Of a DNA stretch of 64,000 nucleotides, positions 43,758-52,986 are shown piece by piece. This DNA comes from Pseudomonadota bacterium (GTDB lineage Bacteria; Pseudomonadota; Alphaproteobacteria; Acetobacterales; Acetobacteraceae), in NCBI GenBank assembly GCA_021845985.1, contig JAJZES010000005.1, positions 162,407-226,406 of the forward strand, given 5' to 3'. The position numbers and the translations under genes are program-made. Positions within the stretch are counted from its first letter, which is position 1. Each line of letters opens with the position of its first letter. Under the pieces are notes generated by a model. The model did no database searches. It was not told where the DNA came from and worked only from the letters and a program-made list of their open reading frames with translations.

Positions 43758-44728
43758 GGTGGAACATGCGCCGGCTGCTGCTGATTGCCTGGCTGTTGCC
43801 GCTCTGCGTGCCGGTGGTGCCGCTGCGGGCGGCGACGCTGCGGCCGATGACGACGCTGCTGGCGCCGGTGGTGCGGCTGTCGGACCTGTTCGACGATGCC
43901 GGGCCGCTGGCGGCGCGGGTGCTCGGCCCGGCGCCGGCGCCGGGCGAGCGCATCGTCGTCGAGGCGCGGCAACTCGCCGCCATCGCCCGCATGTTCGGGG
44001 TGGCGTGGTCGCCGGTCTCGCCGGCCGATGTCGCGGTGCTGGAGCGGCGCGGCCGGCTGCTGCCGCGCGAGGCGGTGCTGGCGGCGCTGCGGCCGGCGCT
44101 GGCCGGCGTCGGCGCGCCGCCGGACGGCGAGATCGCGCTCACCGGCTATACCGCGCCGATGATCCCGGCCGAGGCGGCGGCGGCGGCGAGCGTCGAGCAA
44201 CTCGACTATTCCGCCGCCGGCGGGCGCTTTGCGGCGGCGCTGCTGGTCACCGCCGAGGGCATGGCGCCGCTGCGGCTGCGGCTGTCGGGCGAGGTGGCGG
44301 AGATGGCCGACATCCTGGTGCCGGCGGCGGCGCTGCCGGCCGGCGCGGTGCTGCATGCGGGCGATCTGCGGCCGCGGCGGCTGCGCGCCGCAGCGCTGCA
44401 TGCCGAGGTGGTGCGCGACCCGGCGCAGGCCGCCGGCATGGTGCTGCGCCGTGCCGCCGGCGCCGGCGTGGCGCTGCCGCTCGCCGACCTGCTGCGGCCG
44501 GGCACGGTGGAGAAGGGGGCGCATGTTATGATGGCGGTCGAACTCGGCGGTCTGACCGCCTCGGTGCAGGGGGTGGCGTTGTCCGGCGGCGCGCCGGGCG
44601 AGCGCATCCGCGTGCTCAACCCGTCCTCGCGCATGGTGGTCGAGGGCGAGGTGCGGCCCGATGGCAGCATCGCCGTGCTCGCCGGTTCGCTGCCGGTGCC
44701 GGCCGGCGCCGAGGTGGCGACGCGATGA
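43754..44728 (+). CDS. flgA: flagellar P-ring assembly chaperone FlgA
   Basis: 324 residues with a signal peptide (MRRLLLIAWLLPLCVPVVPL). It helps FlgI form the P ring in the periplasm. The C-terminal half is an SAF domain (ILVPAAALPAGAVLHAGDLR, then AGMVLRRAAGAGVALPLADL and VQGVALSGGAPGERIRVLNP). It is longer than enteric FlgA, as usual in alphaproteobacteria. It overlaps both flgG and flgH. Confidence 0.92.
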   Translation: MRWNMRRLLLIAWLLPLCVPVVPLRAATLRPMTTLLAPVVRLSDLFDDAGPLAARVLGPAPAPGERIVVEARQLAAIARMFGVAWSPVSPADVAVLERRGRLLPREAVLAALRPALAGVGAPPDGEIALTGYTAPMIPAEAAAAASVEQLDYSAAGGRFAAALLVTAEGMAPLRLRLSGEVAEMADILVPAAALPAGAVLHAGDLRPRRLRAAALHAEVVRDPAQAAGMVLRRAAGAGVALPLADLLRPGTVEKGAHVMMAVELGGLTASVQGVALSGGAPGERIRVLNPSSRMVVEGEVRPDGSIAVLAGSLPVPAGAEVATR

Positions 44729-45462
44729 GGCCGCTGCTGCTGCTGCTGACGCTGCCGCTGGCGCTTGCCGGCTGCGGCAACGTGCTCGACCGGCTGGCCG
44801 ATATCGGCGGCCCGCCGCGGATGACGCCGAGCAGCGACCCGACCAAGGCGCCCGGCTGGCGCCCGGTGGGCCTGCCGATGCCGCACATCGCGCCGCTGGC
44901 GGTAGAGGCGGATTCGCTGTGGCGGCCGGGCGGCCGCACCTTCTTTAAGGATCAGCGCGCGGCGGCGGTGGGTGATGTGCTGACGATTCTGGTCAACATG
45001 GCCGACAACGCCGATTTTCAGAACACCACCACCACCACCCGCACCGGCAGCGAGAGCATGGGCGTGCCCAATTTGCTGGGGCTGGAAAACACCATCCCGC
45101 GGGTGCTGCCGAAATCCACGCCGGCGTCGCTGGTCGGCACCAGCAGCACCAATGCCAATACCGGCGCCGGCGAGGTCAAACGGGTTGAGACGGTGACGCT
45201 GTCGCTCGCCGGGGTGGTGACGCAGGTGCTGCCGAACGGCAATCTGGTGGTGGTGGCGCGCCAGCAGGTGCGGGTGAATGCCGAACTGCGCGAGTTGGTG
45301 GTCTCCGGCATCGTCCGCCCGGAGGACATCCACGCCGACAATACCGTCGCCCATGACCGCATGGCGGAGGCGCGCATTGCGTATGGCGGACGCGGCCAGT
45401 TGAGCGATTTGCAGGCGCCGCGCTATGGCCAGCAACTGCTGGATATTCTGCTGCCGTTCTGA
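44725..45462 (+). CDS. flgH: flagellar L-ring lipoprotein FlgH
   Basis: Outer-membrane ring subunit, 245 residues. Lipoprotein signal with lipobox LAGC (MRPLLLLLTLPLALAGC), then LWRPGGRTFFKDQRAAAVGD, VLTILVNMADNADFQNTTTT and the C-terminal VSGIVRPEDIHADNTVAHDR typical of FlgH. It ends the recognised flagellar operon. Confidence 0.95.
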   Translation: MRPLLLLLTLPLALAGCGNVLDRLADIGGPPRMTPSSDPTKAPGWRPVGLPMPHIAPLAVEADSLWRPGGRTFFKDQRAAAVGDVLTILVNMADNADFQNTTTTTRTGSESMGVPNLLGLENTIPRVLPKSTPASLVGTSSTNANTGAGEVKRVETVTLSLAGVVTQVLPNGNLVVVARQQVRVNAELRELVVSGIVRPEDIHADNTVAHDRMAEARIAYGGRGQLSDLQAPRYGQQLLDILLPF

Positions 45463-45500
45463 AATGGCGATTGCCGACGGCGACTCGGCCCCCATGTGCG

Positions 45501-46580
45501 ATGCTGGGCGTGACAGAGACGCGGGAGCCGATAGCGGGCATGACCTTCACCACCGAGACGACGCCGCAGGGCGGATTGCTGACGGAAAGCCATGTTTACA
45601 AGCCGTTCCGCTATCCGTGGGCGTATGAGGCTTGGCACATCCAGCAGCGCGTGCACTGGCTGCCGGAGGAGGTGCCGCTCGCCGACGACGTGAAGGACTG
45701 GCACAAGAACCTGTCGGAACCCGAACGCAACCTGCTGAGCCAGATATTTCGCTTCTTTACCCAGGCGGATGTCGAGGTGAACAACTGCTATATGAAGCAT
45801 TACAGCCGGGTGTTCAAACCGACTGAAGTGCTGATGATGTTGTCGGCATTCTCCAACATCGAGACGGTACATATCGCCGCCTACAGCCACCTGCTCGATA
45901 CCGTCGGCATGCCGGAGGCGGAGTATCAGGCCTTCCTGCATTACAAGGAGATGAAGGACAAGTTCGACTACATGCAGGGTTTCTCGGTCGATAGCCGCTA
46001 TGATATCGCCAAGACTCTGGCGGCGTTCGGCGCCTTTACCGAGGGGCTGCAGCTGTTCGCCTCGTTCGCCATCCTGCTGAACTTCCCGCGCTTCGGCAAG
46101 ATGAAGGGGATGGGCCAGATCATCTCATGGTCGGTGCGCGACGAGACGCTGCACTGCCTGTCGGTGATCCGGCTGTTCCGCACCTTCATCGCCGAGAACC
46201 CGGACATCTGGACCGAGGAACTGCGCCGCGACCTGTATCTGTGCTGCGCCACCATCGTCGATCACGAGGACGCCTTCATCGACCTCGCCTTTGAACTCGG
46301 CCCGGTGGAGGGGCTGACGGCGGCCGAGGTGAAGCAGTATATCCGCTTCATCGCCGATCGGCGGCTGACCCAGCTCGGGCTGAATGCGTTGTATCATGTC
46401 GAGCGCAACCCGCTGCCCTGGCTCGATGACATGCTGAATGCGGTGGAACACGCCAATTTCTTCGAAAACCGGGCGACCGAATACAGTCGCGCCTCGACCA
46501 CCGGCTCGTGGGAAGACGCCTGGGCAGACGTCGCCGGCGTGCGCGAGGAACCGTCCTGGGAGGCACCGCCCGGCCACTGA
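45501..46580 (+). CDS. nrdB: ribonucleotide reductase beta subunit (class Ia)
   Basis: Diiron tyrosyl-radical subunit, about 359 residues. Metal ligands and the radical tyrosine fit the pattern: FFTQADVEVNNCYMKHYSRV, FSNIETVHIAAYSHLLDT, and SVRDETLHCLSVIRLF. The N-terminal VYKPFRYPWAYEAWHIQQRV is typical of alphaproteobacterial NrdB. The start is unclear: ATG 45501 is given, ATG 45540 and TTG 45471 are alternatives, none with a good ribosome site. It lies only 38 bp after flgH, on the same strand, with no nrdA nearby, so it may share flagellar-operon transcripts. Confidence 0.92.
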   Translation: MLGVTETREPIAGMTFTTETTPQGGLLTESHVYKPFRYPWAYEAWHIQQRVHWLPEEVPLADDVKDWHKNLSEPERNLLSQIFRFFTQADVEVNNCYMKHYSRVFKPTEVLMMLSAFSNIETVHIAAYSHLLDTVGMPEAEYQAFLHYKEMKDKFDYMQGFSVDSRYDIAKTLAAFGAFTEGLQLFASFAILLNFPRFGKMKGMGQIISWSVRDETLHCLSVIRLFRTFIAENPDIWTEELRRDLYLCCATIVDHEDAFIDLAFELGPVEGLTAAEVKQYIRFIADRRLTQLGLNALYHVERNPLPWLDDMLNAVEHANFFENRATEYSRASTTGSWEDAWADVAGVREEPSWEAPPGH

Positions 46581-46653
46581 ACCGCCGCTTTTCTGCCTCC
46601 GCGCGGCCGCCGCCTTGGGGCTGGCCGCGTGGCGCCTCCCGGACTAAAGATGC

Positions 46654-46665
46654 CGGAACGTTCCG
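46654..46665. promoter_or_regulatory. 12-bp palindrome CGGAACGTTCCG upstream of aqpZ
   Basis: Perfect palindrome about 65 bp before the aqpZ start, in the 150-bp gap after nrdB. It is a candidate regulator site; no cognate protein can be named. Confidence 0.3.
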
Positions 46666-46730
46666 CGCCGCGAGAAGGCGGCGTGCGGACGGGTAAGGCT
46701 GTGAGGGGGGATCCAACTTTGCCGACACAT

Positions 46731-47465
46731 ATGACCAACCGGATGGCTGCCGAGTTCATCGGCACGTTCTGGCTGACCTTTGGCGGCTGCGGCAGCGCCG
46801 TGCTGGCGGCGGCGTTTCCGTCGCTCGGCATCGGCTTCGCCGGCGTCGCGCTGGCGTTTGGCCTGACCGTGCTGTCGATGGCCTATGCCGTCGGCGCCAT
46901 TTCCGGCGGCCACTTCAACCCGGCGGTGACGCTCGGCCTGTGGGCCGGGCGGCGCATCCCGGGGTCGTATATCGTGCCATATATCGTGGCCCAGGTGGCC
47001 GGTGCCATCGCCGCGGCGGCGGTGCTCTATATGATCGCCAGCGGCAAGCCGGGCTTCGAACCCGGCGGATTTGCCGCCAACGGCTATGGCGATCTCAGCC
47101 CCGGCAAATACTCCGCCGCCTCCTGCCTGCTGATGGAAGTGGTGGCGACGTTCTTTTTTCTGCTGGTGATCATGGGCTCGACCGGGCCGGGCGCCGCCGC
47201 CGGCTTCGCGCCGATCGCCATCGGGCTGGCACTGACGCTGATCCACCTGATCTCGATTCCGGTGACCAACACCTCGGTCAATCCGGCGCGCAGCACCGGG
47301 CCGGCGCTGTTTGCCGGCGGCGCCTATATCGGGCAGCTCTGGATGTTCTGGCTGGCGCCGATCATCGGCGGCATGCTGGGCGGCATCGTCGCCCGCCTGC
47401 TCGGCGAGCAGCAGGCGTCGCAGGACAAGCCGCAGATCGGCATGACCACCGACGCGCGGCACTGA
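46731..47465 (+). CDS. aqpZ: aquaporin Z
   Basis: Inner-membrane water channel, 244 residues with six transmembrane helices. Both NPA boxes are present ([13 protein letters not shown] and [15 protein letters not shown]), with [20 protein letters not shown] at the first helix as in AqpZ. The start at ATG 46731 gives the conserved [15 protein letters not shown]; no clear ribosome site is adjacent. A 12-bp palindrome lies upstream and a stem-loop follows the stop. Confidence 0.95.
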   Translation: MTNRMAAEFIGTFWLTFGGCGSAVLAAAFPSLGIGFAGVALAFGLTVLSMAYAVGAISGGHFNPAVTLGLWAGRRIPGSYIVPYIVAQVAGAIAAAAVLYMIASGKPGFEPGGFAANGYGDLSPGKYSAASCLLMEVVATFFFLLVIMGSTGPGAAAGFAPIAIGLALTLIHLISIPVTNTSVNPARSTGPALFAGGAYIGQLWMFWLAPIIGGMLGGIVARLLGEQQASQDKPQIGMTTDARH

Positions 47466-47478
47466 GCGCCGGACTGCG

Positions 47479-47506
47479 CCCTGCTGCGCTCATTTGCGCA
47501 GCAGGG
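47479..47506. terminator. 11-bp stem-loop between convergent aqpZ and the HIG1-like gene
   Basis: Perfect stem CCCTGCTGCGC / GCGCAGCAGGG with a 6-nt loop, starting 13 nt after the aqpZ stop and covering the last codons of the opposing gene. No T-run on either strand; a bidirectional transcription barrier is plausible. Confidence 0.55.
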
Positions 47507-47678
47507 ACAGCAGCAGGGCGAACAGCAGGATGGCGACGCCCTGCAGCACCACCCGCCATTGCATCAGGCGGTTGGAGCGCGCCGGGTCGCCGCGCGACAT
47601 CCCCATGATTCCGGCGAACAGCACCGCGAGCGTGCCGAGCATCGCCAGGGCGAGAAGAATGGTCAGCAGGATGATCAT
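47490..47678 (-). CDS. HIG1-like twin transmembrane protein
   Basis: 62 residues with two helices (IILLTILLALAMLGTLAVLF and VVLQGVAILLFALLLSLL) joined by a polar loop containing SNRLMQWRVVLQG, the HIG1_N-type signature. Bacterial members are small inner-membrane proteins, possibly linked to respiratory complexes as in mitochondria. Its 3' end lies inside the stem-loop at 47479-47506. It stands alone. Confidence 0.75.
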   Translation of the reverse strand: MIILLTILLALAMLGTLAVLFAGIMGMSRGDPARSNRLMQWRVVLQGVAILLFALLLSLLRK

Positions 47679-47742
47679 GCCATCGTATTAGGGTGTCCGA
47701 TGCGGTTTGCCAGCCCCGGTGGTTGACAGGCGAGGGTCTGGC

Positions 47743-50142
47743 GTGATCCGCCTCTCGGTCATGCTCCGTATCCTGCTTGCCCTGTTGCTCCTGCTCGGCG
47801 CCGCGGCCCACGCCGAGTCGCCCCCGCCGCCGTCGCCCCCGCCGCCGTCGCCCCCGTCGCCGTCGCCTCCGTCGCCCGCCGCGCTCAACCGCGTCGATGC
47901 GCAGCAGGTGCTCGACGTGCTGCGCGACGCGACCAAGCGGCAGCAGTTGATCGCCGTGCTGCAAGGCATCGCCACGGCACTGCCGCCGCCGCCGGGTGCC
48001 GCGGCTGCCCCCGCCGCGTCAGCCGAGCCGGCTGCCACGCCGGCCGTGGTGGCAAAGCCGGCGGTGGCGCTGCCGATTCCGCTGGTGCCGGACAGTCTCG
48101 GCGCCGAAATCCTCGTCGGCGCCTCGGCGCGGCTGCATCACCTGTCGGCCTCGCTGGCCAACACCGCGCGGGTGCTGACCGATTTTCCGCTGTTCGCGCG
48201 CTGGATCGGCCATATCGCGCGCAACCCGGACGCCCGCGCCGAGGTGATCGAGGCGGCGTGGAAACTGGCCGTGGTGATGATCATTGCCGTGGCGGTGGAG
48301 CGGGCCGCAGTGCATCTGCTGCGCCGACCGGTCATCGCGCTGGCGCATCGTGTGCCGCATGGCCGGCCGCGCACCGACGCGGCCGATGAGCCGCCAGAGG
48401 AGACCGAGGAGGGCACGCGGCTGCGCCGCCGCCCGTCGGCCCTGCTGCTGCTGCGCCGGCTGCCCTATGTGCTGGGACGGTTCGCGCTCGATCTGCTGCC
48501 GCTGCTGGCGGTGGCCGCGGTCGGCTATGCGCTGCTCGGCACCCCGCTCGGCGTGCCGGAGACGGCGCGGCTGGTGATCCTGGCGGTGCTCGACGCCTAT
48601 GTGCTGACGCGCTTCATCGTCACTGTGACGCGGGTACTGCTGTCGCCCGAGGCGCCGCGGCTGCGGTTGATTGCCATGTCGGATCGCGACGCCGCCTATT
48701 TGCTGCGCTGGGTGCGGCGCATCGCCATCATTTCGGTGTTCGGCTACGCCGCCGCCGAGGTCGGCCTGTTGTTCGGCCTCTATCGCGTGGCGCATGATTC
48801 GCTGCTGAAGCTGGTCTCGCTGGCGGTGCATATCTGCATCGCCATCGTCGTGCTGCAGACGCGCAAGCGCGTCGCCGGCATCATCCGGGCGCGCGCCGGC
48901 GCCACCGGCCCGCTGGCGCTGCTGCGCAACCGGCTCGCCGCGGTGTGGCATATCGTGGCGCTGTTCTACATCATGGCGCTGTGGCTGGTGTGGGCGTTCG
49001 ATGTGCCGGACGGGTTCACCCGGCTGGTGCGGGTGTTCATCTCCACCGTGCTGATCGTGACCCTGGCGCGGCTGCTCAATGTCTCGGCGGTGGGGGCGCT
49101 GGACCGGGCGCTGCGCATCGAGCCGGATCTGGCGGCGCGCTATCCCGGCCTGGAATTGCGGGCGCGGCGATACCACCCGGTGGTGCGCGCGATTGCCGGC
49201 AGCATCATCTCGACGGTTGCCGCCGTGGTGCTGTTCCAGGCCTGGGGGCTGGACAGTTTTTCCTGGTTTGCCGCCGGCGGACTGGGCGGGCGGGTGGTCT
49301 CGGCGCTGGTCAGCATCGCGCTGACGCTGCTTGGCGCGCTGCTGTCGTGGGAGTTGCTCAATGCGGCGGTGCAACGCCATCTGGCGCGACTGTCGCGCGA
49401 TGCGCAGGCGGCGCGCTCGGCACGGCTGCGCACCCTGCTGCCGATGTTCCGCACCGCGCTGGCGGTGACGATCTGCATCGTCGCCGGGCTGATCGTGCTG
49501 AGCGACATCGGCGTCAACATCGCGCCGCTGCTGGCCGGCGCCGGCGTGATCGGGCTGGCGATCGGCTTCGGCTCGCAGAAACTGGTGCAGGACATCATCA
49601 CCGGGCTGTTCCTGCTGATGGAAAACGCCATGCAGGTCGGCGACGTGGTCAGCCTCGGCGGCCTGTCGGGATCAGTCGAGACGCTGTCGGTGCGCACCAT
49701 CAAGCTTCGGGCACTCGATGGCTCGGTGCACATCGTGCCGTTCAGCGCCGTCACCACCGTCACCAACATGACCCGCGATTTCAGCTATGCGCTGATCGAC
49801 ATCAGCGTCGGGCTGAACGAGGAACCGGCCGACGTGATCGAGGCGGTGCGCGATGTGGCGCGGTCGCTGCGCGCCGAGCCGCGCTGGGCCAGCGCCATCC
49901 GCGACGATCTCGAAGTCCTCGGCATCGAGAAGTTCATCGACCTCGCCTATGTGCTGCGCGTGCGCATCCAGACGCTGCCGGGCCAGCGCTGGGCAGTGGC
50001 GCGTGAGTTGAACCGGCGCATCAAGGCGCGCTTCGACGAACTGGCGATCGAAAGCCCGATCACCAGCCATCGTGTGCTCAGCGGCCCGCCGCAGATACCG
50101 GCCTCGGCGCTGGCCAAATCGGCGCCGGAGGAGGCGCACTGA
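47743..50142 (+). CDS. MscS-family mechanosensitive channel, large type
   Basis: About 799 residues. A signal peptide and Pro/Ser-rich stretch (SPPPPSPPPPSPPSPSPPSP) lead to a periplasmic part, then many membrane helices. The MscS pore helix and beta domain are clear: GVIGLAIGFGSQKLVQDIIT, GLFLLMENAMQVGDVVSLGG and VPFSAVTTVTNMTRDFSYAL. It should open under membrane tension to release solutes; the aquaporin nearby fits osmotic adjustment. GTG 47743 is used because GAGGG lies 6 nt upstream; ATG 47761 is the alternative. Confidence 0.92.
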   Translation: MIRLSVMLRILLALLLLLGAAAHAESPPPPSPPPPSPPSPSPPSPAALNRVDAQQVLDVLRDATKRQQLIAVLQGIATALPPPPGAAAAPAASAEPAATPAVVAKPAVALPIPLVPDSLGAEILVGASARLHHLSASLANTARVLTDFPLFARWIGHIARNPDARAEVIEAAWKLAVVMIIAVAVERAAVHLLRRPVIALAHRVPHGRPRTDAADEPPEETEEGTRLRRRPSALLLLRRLPYVLGRFALDLLPLLAVAAVGYALLGTPLGVPETARLVILAVLDAYVLTRFIVTVTRVLLSPEAPRLRLIAMSDRDAAYLLRWVRRIAIISVFGYAAAEVGLLFGLYRVAHDSLLKLVSLAVHICIAIVVLQTRKRVAGIIRARAGATGPLALLRNRLAAVWHIVALFYIMALWLVWAFDVPDGFTRLVRVFISTVLIVTLARLLNVSAVGALDRALRIEPDLAARYPGLELRARRYHPVVRAIAGSIISTVAAVVLFQAWGLDSFSWFAAGGLGGRVVSALVSIALTLLGALLSWELLNAAVQRHLARLSRDAQAARSARLRTLLPMFRTALAVTICIVAGLIVLSDIGVNIAPLLAGAGVIGLAIGFGSQKLVQDIITGLFLLMENAMQVGDVVSLGGLSGSVETLSVRTIKLRALDGSVHIVPFSAVTTVTNMTRDFSYALIDISVGLNEEPADVIEAVRDVARSLRAEPRWASAIRDDLEVLGIEKFIDLAYVLRVRIQTLPGQRWAVARELNRRIKARFDELAIESPITSHRVLSGPPQIPASALAKSAPEEAH

Positions 50143-50158
50143 GGCGCCCGCCGCTGGC

Positions 50159-50386
50159 TCAGACCGCCCGGCGGATACCGGTCCAGGCGATTGCCGCCAC
50201 CGCCGCGGCGGCGCCGAGCAACACCAGCCCGGCCGCCGCGTCGGCATAGGCACCGGCGCGGATGGCGCCGAGGGTGGTGCCGGCGAACAAGGTCAGACCG
50301 GCGGCCGACAGGAACACCAGCAGCCGCCGCGTCCTGCGGTCGAGCCGTCCTGCCTGATCGCGAAGCATGTCGTAAATGATGCGCAT
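50159..50386 (-). CDS. small two-helix membrane protein, hypothetical
   Basis: 75 residues: a basic N-terminus (RDQAGRLDRRTRR) and two hydrophobic helices (LLVFLSAAGLTLFAGTTLGA, DAAAGLVLLGAAAAVAAIAW). GGAA is 4 nt before the ATG. Convergent with the MscS gene. No family recognised; it could be a minor membrane protein of unknown role. Confidence 0.5.
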   Translation of the reverse strand: MRIIYDMLRDQAGRLDRRTRRLLVFLSAAGLTLFAGTTLGAIRAGAYADAAAGLVLLGAAAAVAAIAWTGIRRAV

Positions 50387-50445
50387 GTCGTTCCGCCGCG
50401 GCAACTCGCCGAAGCGGCAGTCTATCCCTGGCCGGCCGGCTTGTC

Positions 50446-51333
50446 TCACAAAGCCGTGATGCCGGAGTCGGTCTCGCTGGCGGTCGGCAGACTGCCCTGG
50501 CTGCCGGCGCGCGAGCAGCAAATACCGGCGGCGACGTTGGCGCGCCGCAGCGCCGCCGGCATCGCCAGGCCACGATCCAGCCCGGCGGCCAGCACGCCGG
50601 TAAAGCAGTCGCCCGCCGCCGTGGTATCGACCACCGTGACGGTGTGGGCGGCCAGTTCGATGTGACCCTGCGGGGTTGCCGCCTGCAGCCCGCGCCCGCC
50701 CATGGTGATGACCACCGCATTGCCCAGCGCGCCGCGGATGCCGGCGGCGTCGCCGCCGGTGCCAAGAGCGTTGCCGAGCCAGCCGCCCTCATCCTCGTTC
50801 ATCACCAGCACATCGACGGCGCGCAGCGCGTCGTCCGGCAGCCGGGCGGCGGGGGCGAGGTTGAGCACGACGCGGGCGCCGCCGGCATGGGCGCGGCGGA
50901 TCAGCGCCGCGGTTGCCTCGAGATCGGTTTCCGCCTGCAGCAGAACCGTGGTGCCGCGGTGCAGCAGCCGGTCCTCGACCTGCTCGGCGCGGGCCAGCAG
51001 ATTGGCCCCGGCGGCGACGGCGATATGGTTGTTGCCGGCCGGATCGACGCAGATCGCGGCGCATCCGGTCGAGCTGTCGGCCTCGGCGACGCGCGACAGA
51101 TCGACGCCGGCGGCGCGCAGCGTGGCCAGCGCCTGTGCGGCCAGCGCGTCGCGCCCGACGGCGCCGGCGAACAGCACCGTCGCCCCGTCGCGCGCCGCGG
51201 CGACCGCCTGATTGGCGCCCTTGCCGCCCGGCTCGACGCGCATCGCCCGCCCCAGCACGGTCTGCCCGCGCTCGGGCAGCGCCGGGAGCGGGAAGATCAG
51301 GTCGAGATTGATCGAGCCAAAGCAGACGATCAT
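50446..51333 (-). CDS. rbsK: ribokinase
   Basis: PfkB-family sugar kinase of 295 residues converting ribose to ribose 5-phosphate. Motifs: IVCFGSINLDLIFPLPALPE, the ribose lid region VEPGGKGANQAVAAARDGA, and the ATP/catalytic site VVDTTAAGDCFTGVLAAGLD with the base Asp. It overlaps the HTH gene by 4 bases at its start and is the last gene of the leftward block. The RbsABC-like importer at 1-2.9 kb is distant, so direct cooperation is only possible. Confidence 0.92.
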   Translation of the reverse strand: MIVCFGSINLDLIFPLPALPERGQTVLGRAMRVEPGGKGANQAVAAARDGATVLFAGAVGRDALAAQALATLRAAGVDLSRVAEADSSTGCAAICVDPAGNNHIAVAAGANLLARAEQVEDRLLHRGTTVLLQAETDLEATAALIRRAHAGGARVVLNLAPAARLPDDALRAVDVLVMNEDEGGWLGNALGTGGDAAGIRGALGNAVVITMGGRGLQAATPQGHIELAAHTVTVVDTTAAGDCFTGVLAAGLDRGLAMPAALRRANVAAGICCSRAGSQGSLPTASETDSGITAL

Positions 51334-51854
51334 GTCACCCTCTCGAACAGCACGTCCTCGACAAGGCGCGGGTTGCGGTCGAACACGGCGATCAGCCGCA
51401 GCACCGCGTCGTCGGGACGGCGCTGGCCCTGCTCCCAGGCTTCCAGGACAGACGGATCGACGCCGAGCACGGCGGCGAACAGAGATTGTGAGAACCCGTG
51501 CCGGTCGCGAACCGCGGTCACATAGGCGGCGACATCCTCGACGACCCGCCGCCGGTGCAGATCGACGTCAAGTGCGGCAAGGTCGTGCGCCAGCGCGTCG
51601 ATCCCACCATCCGTCGGGATCTTGCAGAAGGCCCGGTTCTTTGCGGCAAGATCGTTGATCGCCGCATGCGCGGCGCGCAGCGACATGCCTGAGCTGAACA
51701 GCCGCCGGGCCACCGTCACCGCGCTGGTGAACGGCCCCGGCCGCCGTTGCAGCATGACATCGACAAGCTGGTCAGAAAACAAGCGGTCGTGGACGGCGGC
51801 CCGGACCGGCCCCAGACGTTCGAGTCGCACCCTCAACTCGGAGTTCATCGACAT
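51330..51854 (-). CDS. XRE-type helix-turn-helix protein
   Basis: 174 residues. The C-terminal third is a helix-turn-helix (VRDRHGFSQSLFAAVLGVDP, VLEAWEQGQRRPDDAVLRLI), the N-terminal part is helical and not recognised. The ATG at 51854 has GGGAG 6 nt upstream. It overlaps the next gene upstream by 83 bp and the rbsK start by 4 bp. The arrangement of a small protein followed by an XRE protein resembles toxin-antitoxin pairs or a local regulator of rbsK; neither is proven. Confidence 0.65.
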   Translation of the reverse strand: MSMNSELRVRLERLGPVRAAVHDRLFSDQLVDVMLQRRPGPFTSAVTVARRLFSSGMSLRAAHAAINDLAAKNRAFCKIPTDGGIDALAHDLAALDVDLHRRRVVEDVAAYVTAVRDRHGFSQSLFAAVLGVDPSVLEAWEQGQRRPDDAVLRLIAVFDRNPRLVEDVLFERVT

Positions 51855-52074
51855 CCAAGGCTCCCTTTGCCCATCGGGCCAGTGCACGCAGGCGACGCGC
51901 GCCGATCAGATTAGGACCGGCGCCGAGGAAATGGCAGCCCGAAAGCTGCGCCGACCGGGCGCCGAGGCTCAGTCCGGCAATCAGTTCGACCGTATCGACA
52001 CCATCCGAGAGCAGGGCCCGCACCACGTCACCATCGAATTCGAGATCGACAATGGCCCATGTTTCCGCTGTCAT
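51772..52074 (-). CDS. small hypothetical protein paired with the HTH gene
   Basis: 100 codons, starting TAETWAIVDLEFDGDVVRAL. The first 75 residues look like a compact folded domain (VDTVELIAGLSLGARSAQLS, IGARRLRALARWAKGALDVD), while the end, which overlaps the next gene, is basic and proline-rich. It starts 6 bp after the thyX stop, so it is co-transcribed with thyX. No family recognised. Confidence 0.5.
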   Translation of the reverse strand: MTAETWAIVDLEFDGDVVRALLSDGVDTVELIAGLSLGARSAQLSGCHFLGAGPNLIGARRLRALARWAKGALDVDELRVEGATRTSGAGPGRRPRPLVF

Positions 52075-52080
52075 GCAGGG

Positions 52081-52986
52081 TCAACCACCCCGCCCCAGCG
52101 CCGCCATCATCTCCGCCCATTCGCGCTTCGACAGGCCGCTGCCCTCCTGCGCCACGCTCTCCCCGGCCAGCATCCGCCGCAGCACCGCCAGCATGCCGGC
52201 GGAGAACGTCACCGCGCCCAGCCGGTAGTCGCGGAATGCCGCCACCGTCTGCGGCACCCAGGCCTGCGCCATCGCCAGCATCGCCTCGGCATAGACGCGG
52301 ATTTCATACTGCGCATGGGCGTCGCTGCGCAGCGCCAGGAAGTGCAGCAGATTGTACAGGTCGGACTTCCAGTACCATTGCGTGTAGCTGTTCAGCGTCA
52401 GGTTGATCCGCGCCAGTTCCCGCGCCAGCCCGTGCGTCTCCAGCAGCGTCGTGTAATCGTCATGGCTGCGCGCCGCATCGGAGCGCAGCAGCGCCAGCAC
52501 CGCCGCCGCCGCATCACCCTCCAGCACCGCGCCGCGGCCCTGGCGGTTGGTGGTTGACTGCAGCGCCAGATGCTCGGGGGCGGGGATGTAGAACTCGCGG
52601 TCGAGAATCGAATAGCGGGCGGAGTATTCATTCACGTTCGCGGTGCGGTGGCGGATCCATTGCCGGGCGACGAAGATCGGCAGCTTCACATGGAACTTGA
52701 TCTCGCACATCTCGAACGGCGTGGTGTGATGATGGCGCATCAGATAGCGGATCAGCCCGGCATCCTCGCTTACCTTGCGGGTGCCGCGGCCATAGGAAAC
52801 CCGCGCCGCCTGCACCACCGCGGCGTCGTCGCCCATGTAGTCGATGACGCGCACGAAGCCGTGGTCGAGCAGCGGCACCGGCGCGAACAGCAGCGCCTCC
52901 AGCGCCGGCACGGTGGCGCGGCGCGTCGGCGCGGTGGCGGCGCGCGCCGCCTCGATCTCCTCGCGTTGGCTGTCGGTCAGGCTCAT
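52081..52986 (-). CDS. thyX: FAD-dependent thymidylate synthase
   Basis: Makes dTMP from dUMP with NADPH and FAD, replacing ThyA. 301 residues. The ThyX signature RHRX7S is present in [19 protein letters not shown], with [20 protein letters not shown] and [20 protein letters not shown] upstream. The ATG overlaps the stop of the molybdopterin enzyme (ATGA). The neighbours give no metabolic link, so the operon may simply be a convenient transcript. Confidence 0.96.
   Translation of the reverse strand: MSLTDSQREEIEAARAATAPTRRATVPALEALLFAPVPLLDHGFVRVIDYMGDDAAVVQAARVSYGRGTRKVSEDAGLIRYLMRHHHTTPFEMCEIKFHVKLPIFVARQWIRHRTANVNEYSARYSILDREFYIPAPEHLALQSTTNRQGRGAVLEGDAAAAVLALLRSDAARSHDDYTTLLETHGLARELARINLTLNSYTQWYWKSDLYNLLHFLALRSDAHAQYEIRVYAEAMLAMAQAWVPQTVAAFRDYRLGAVTFSAGMLAVLRRMLAGESVAQEGSGLSKREWAEMMAALGRGG

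Noticed and set aside
47821..47875. CCGCCGTCG repeat as a possible CRISPR-like or satellite array
   Set aside because: It is the coding sequence of a Pro/Ser-rich stretch after the signal peptide of the MscS-type channel; there are no unique spacers.
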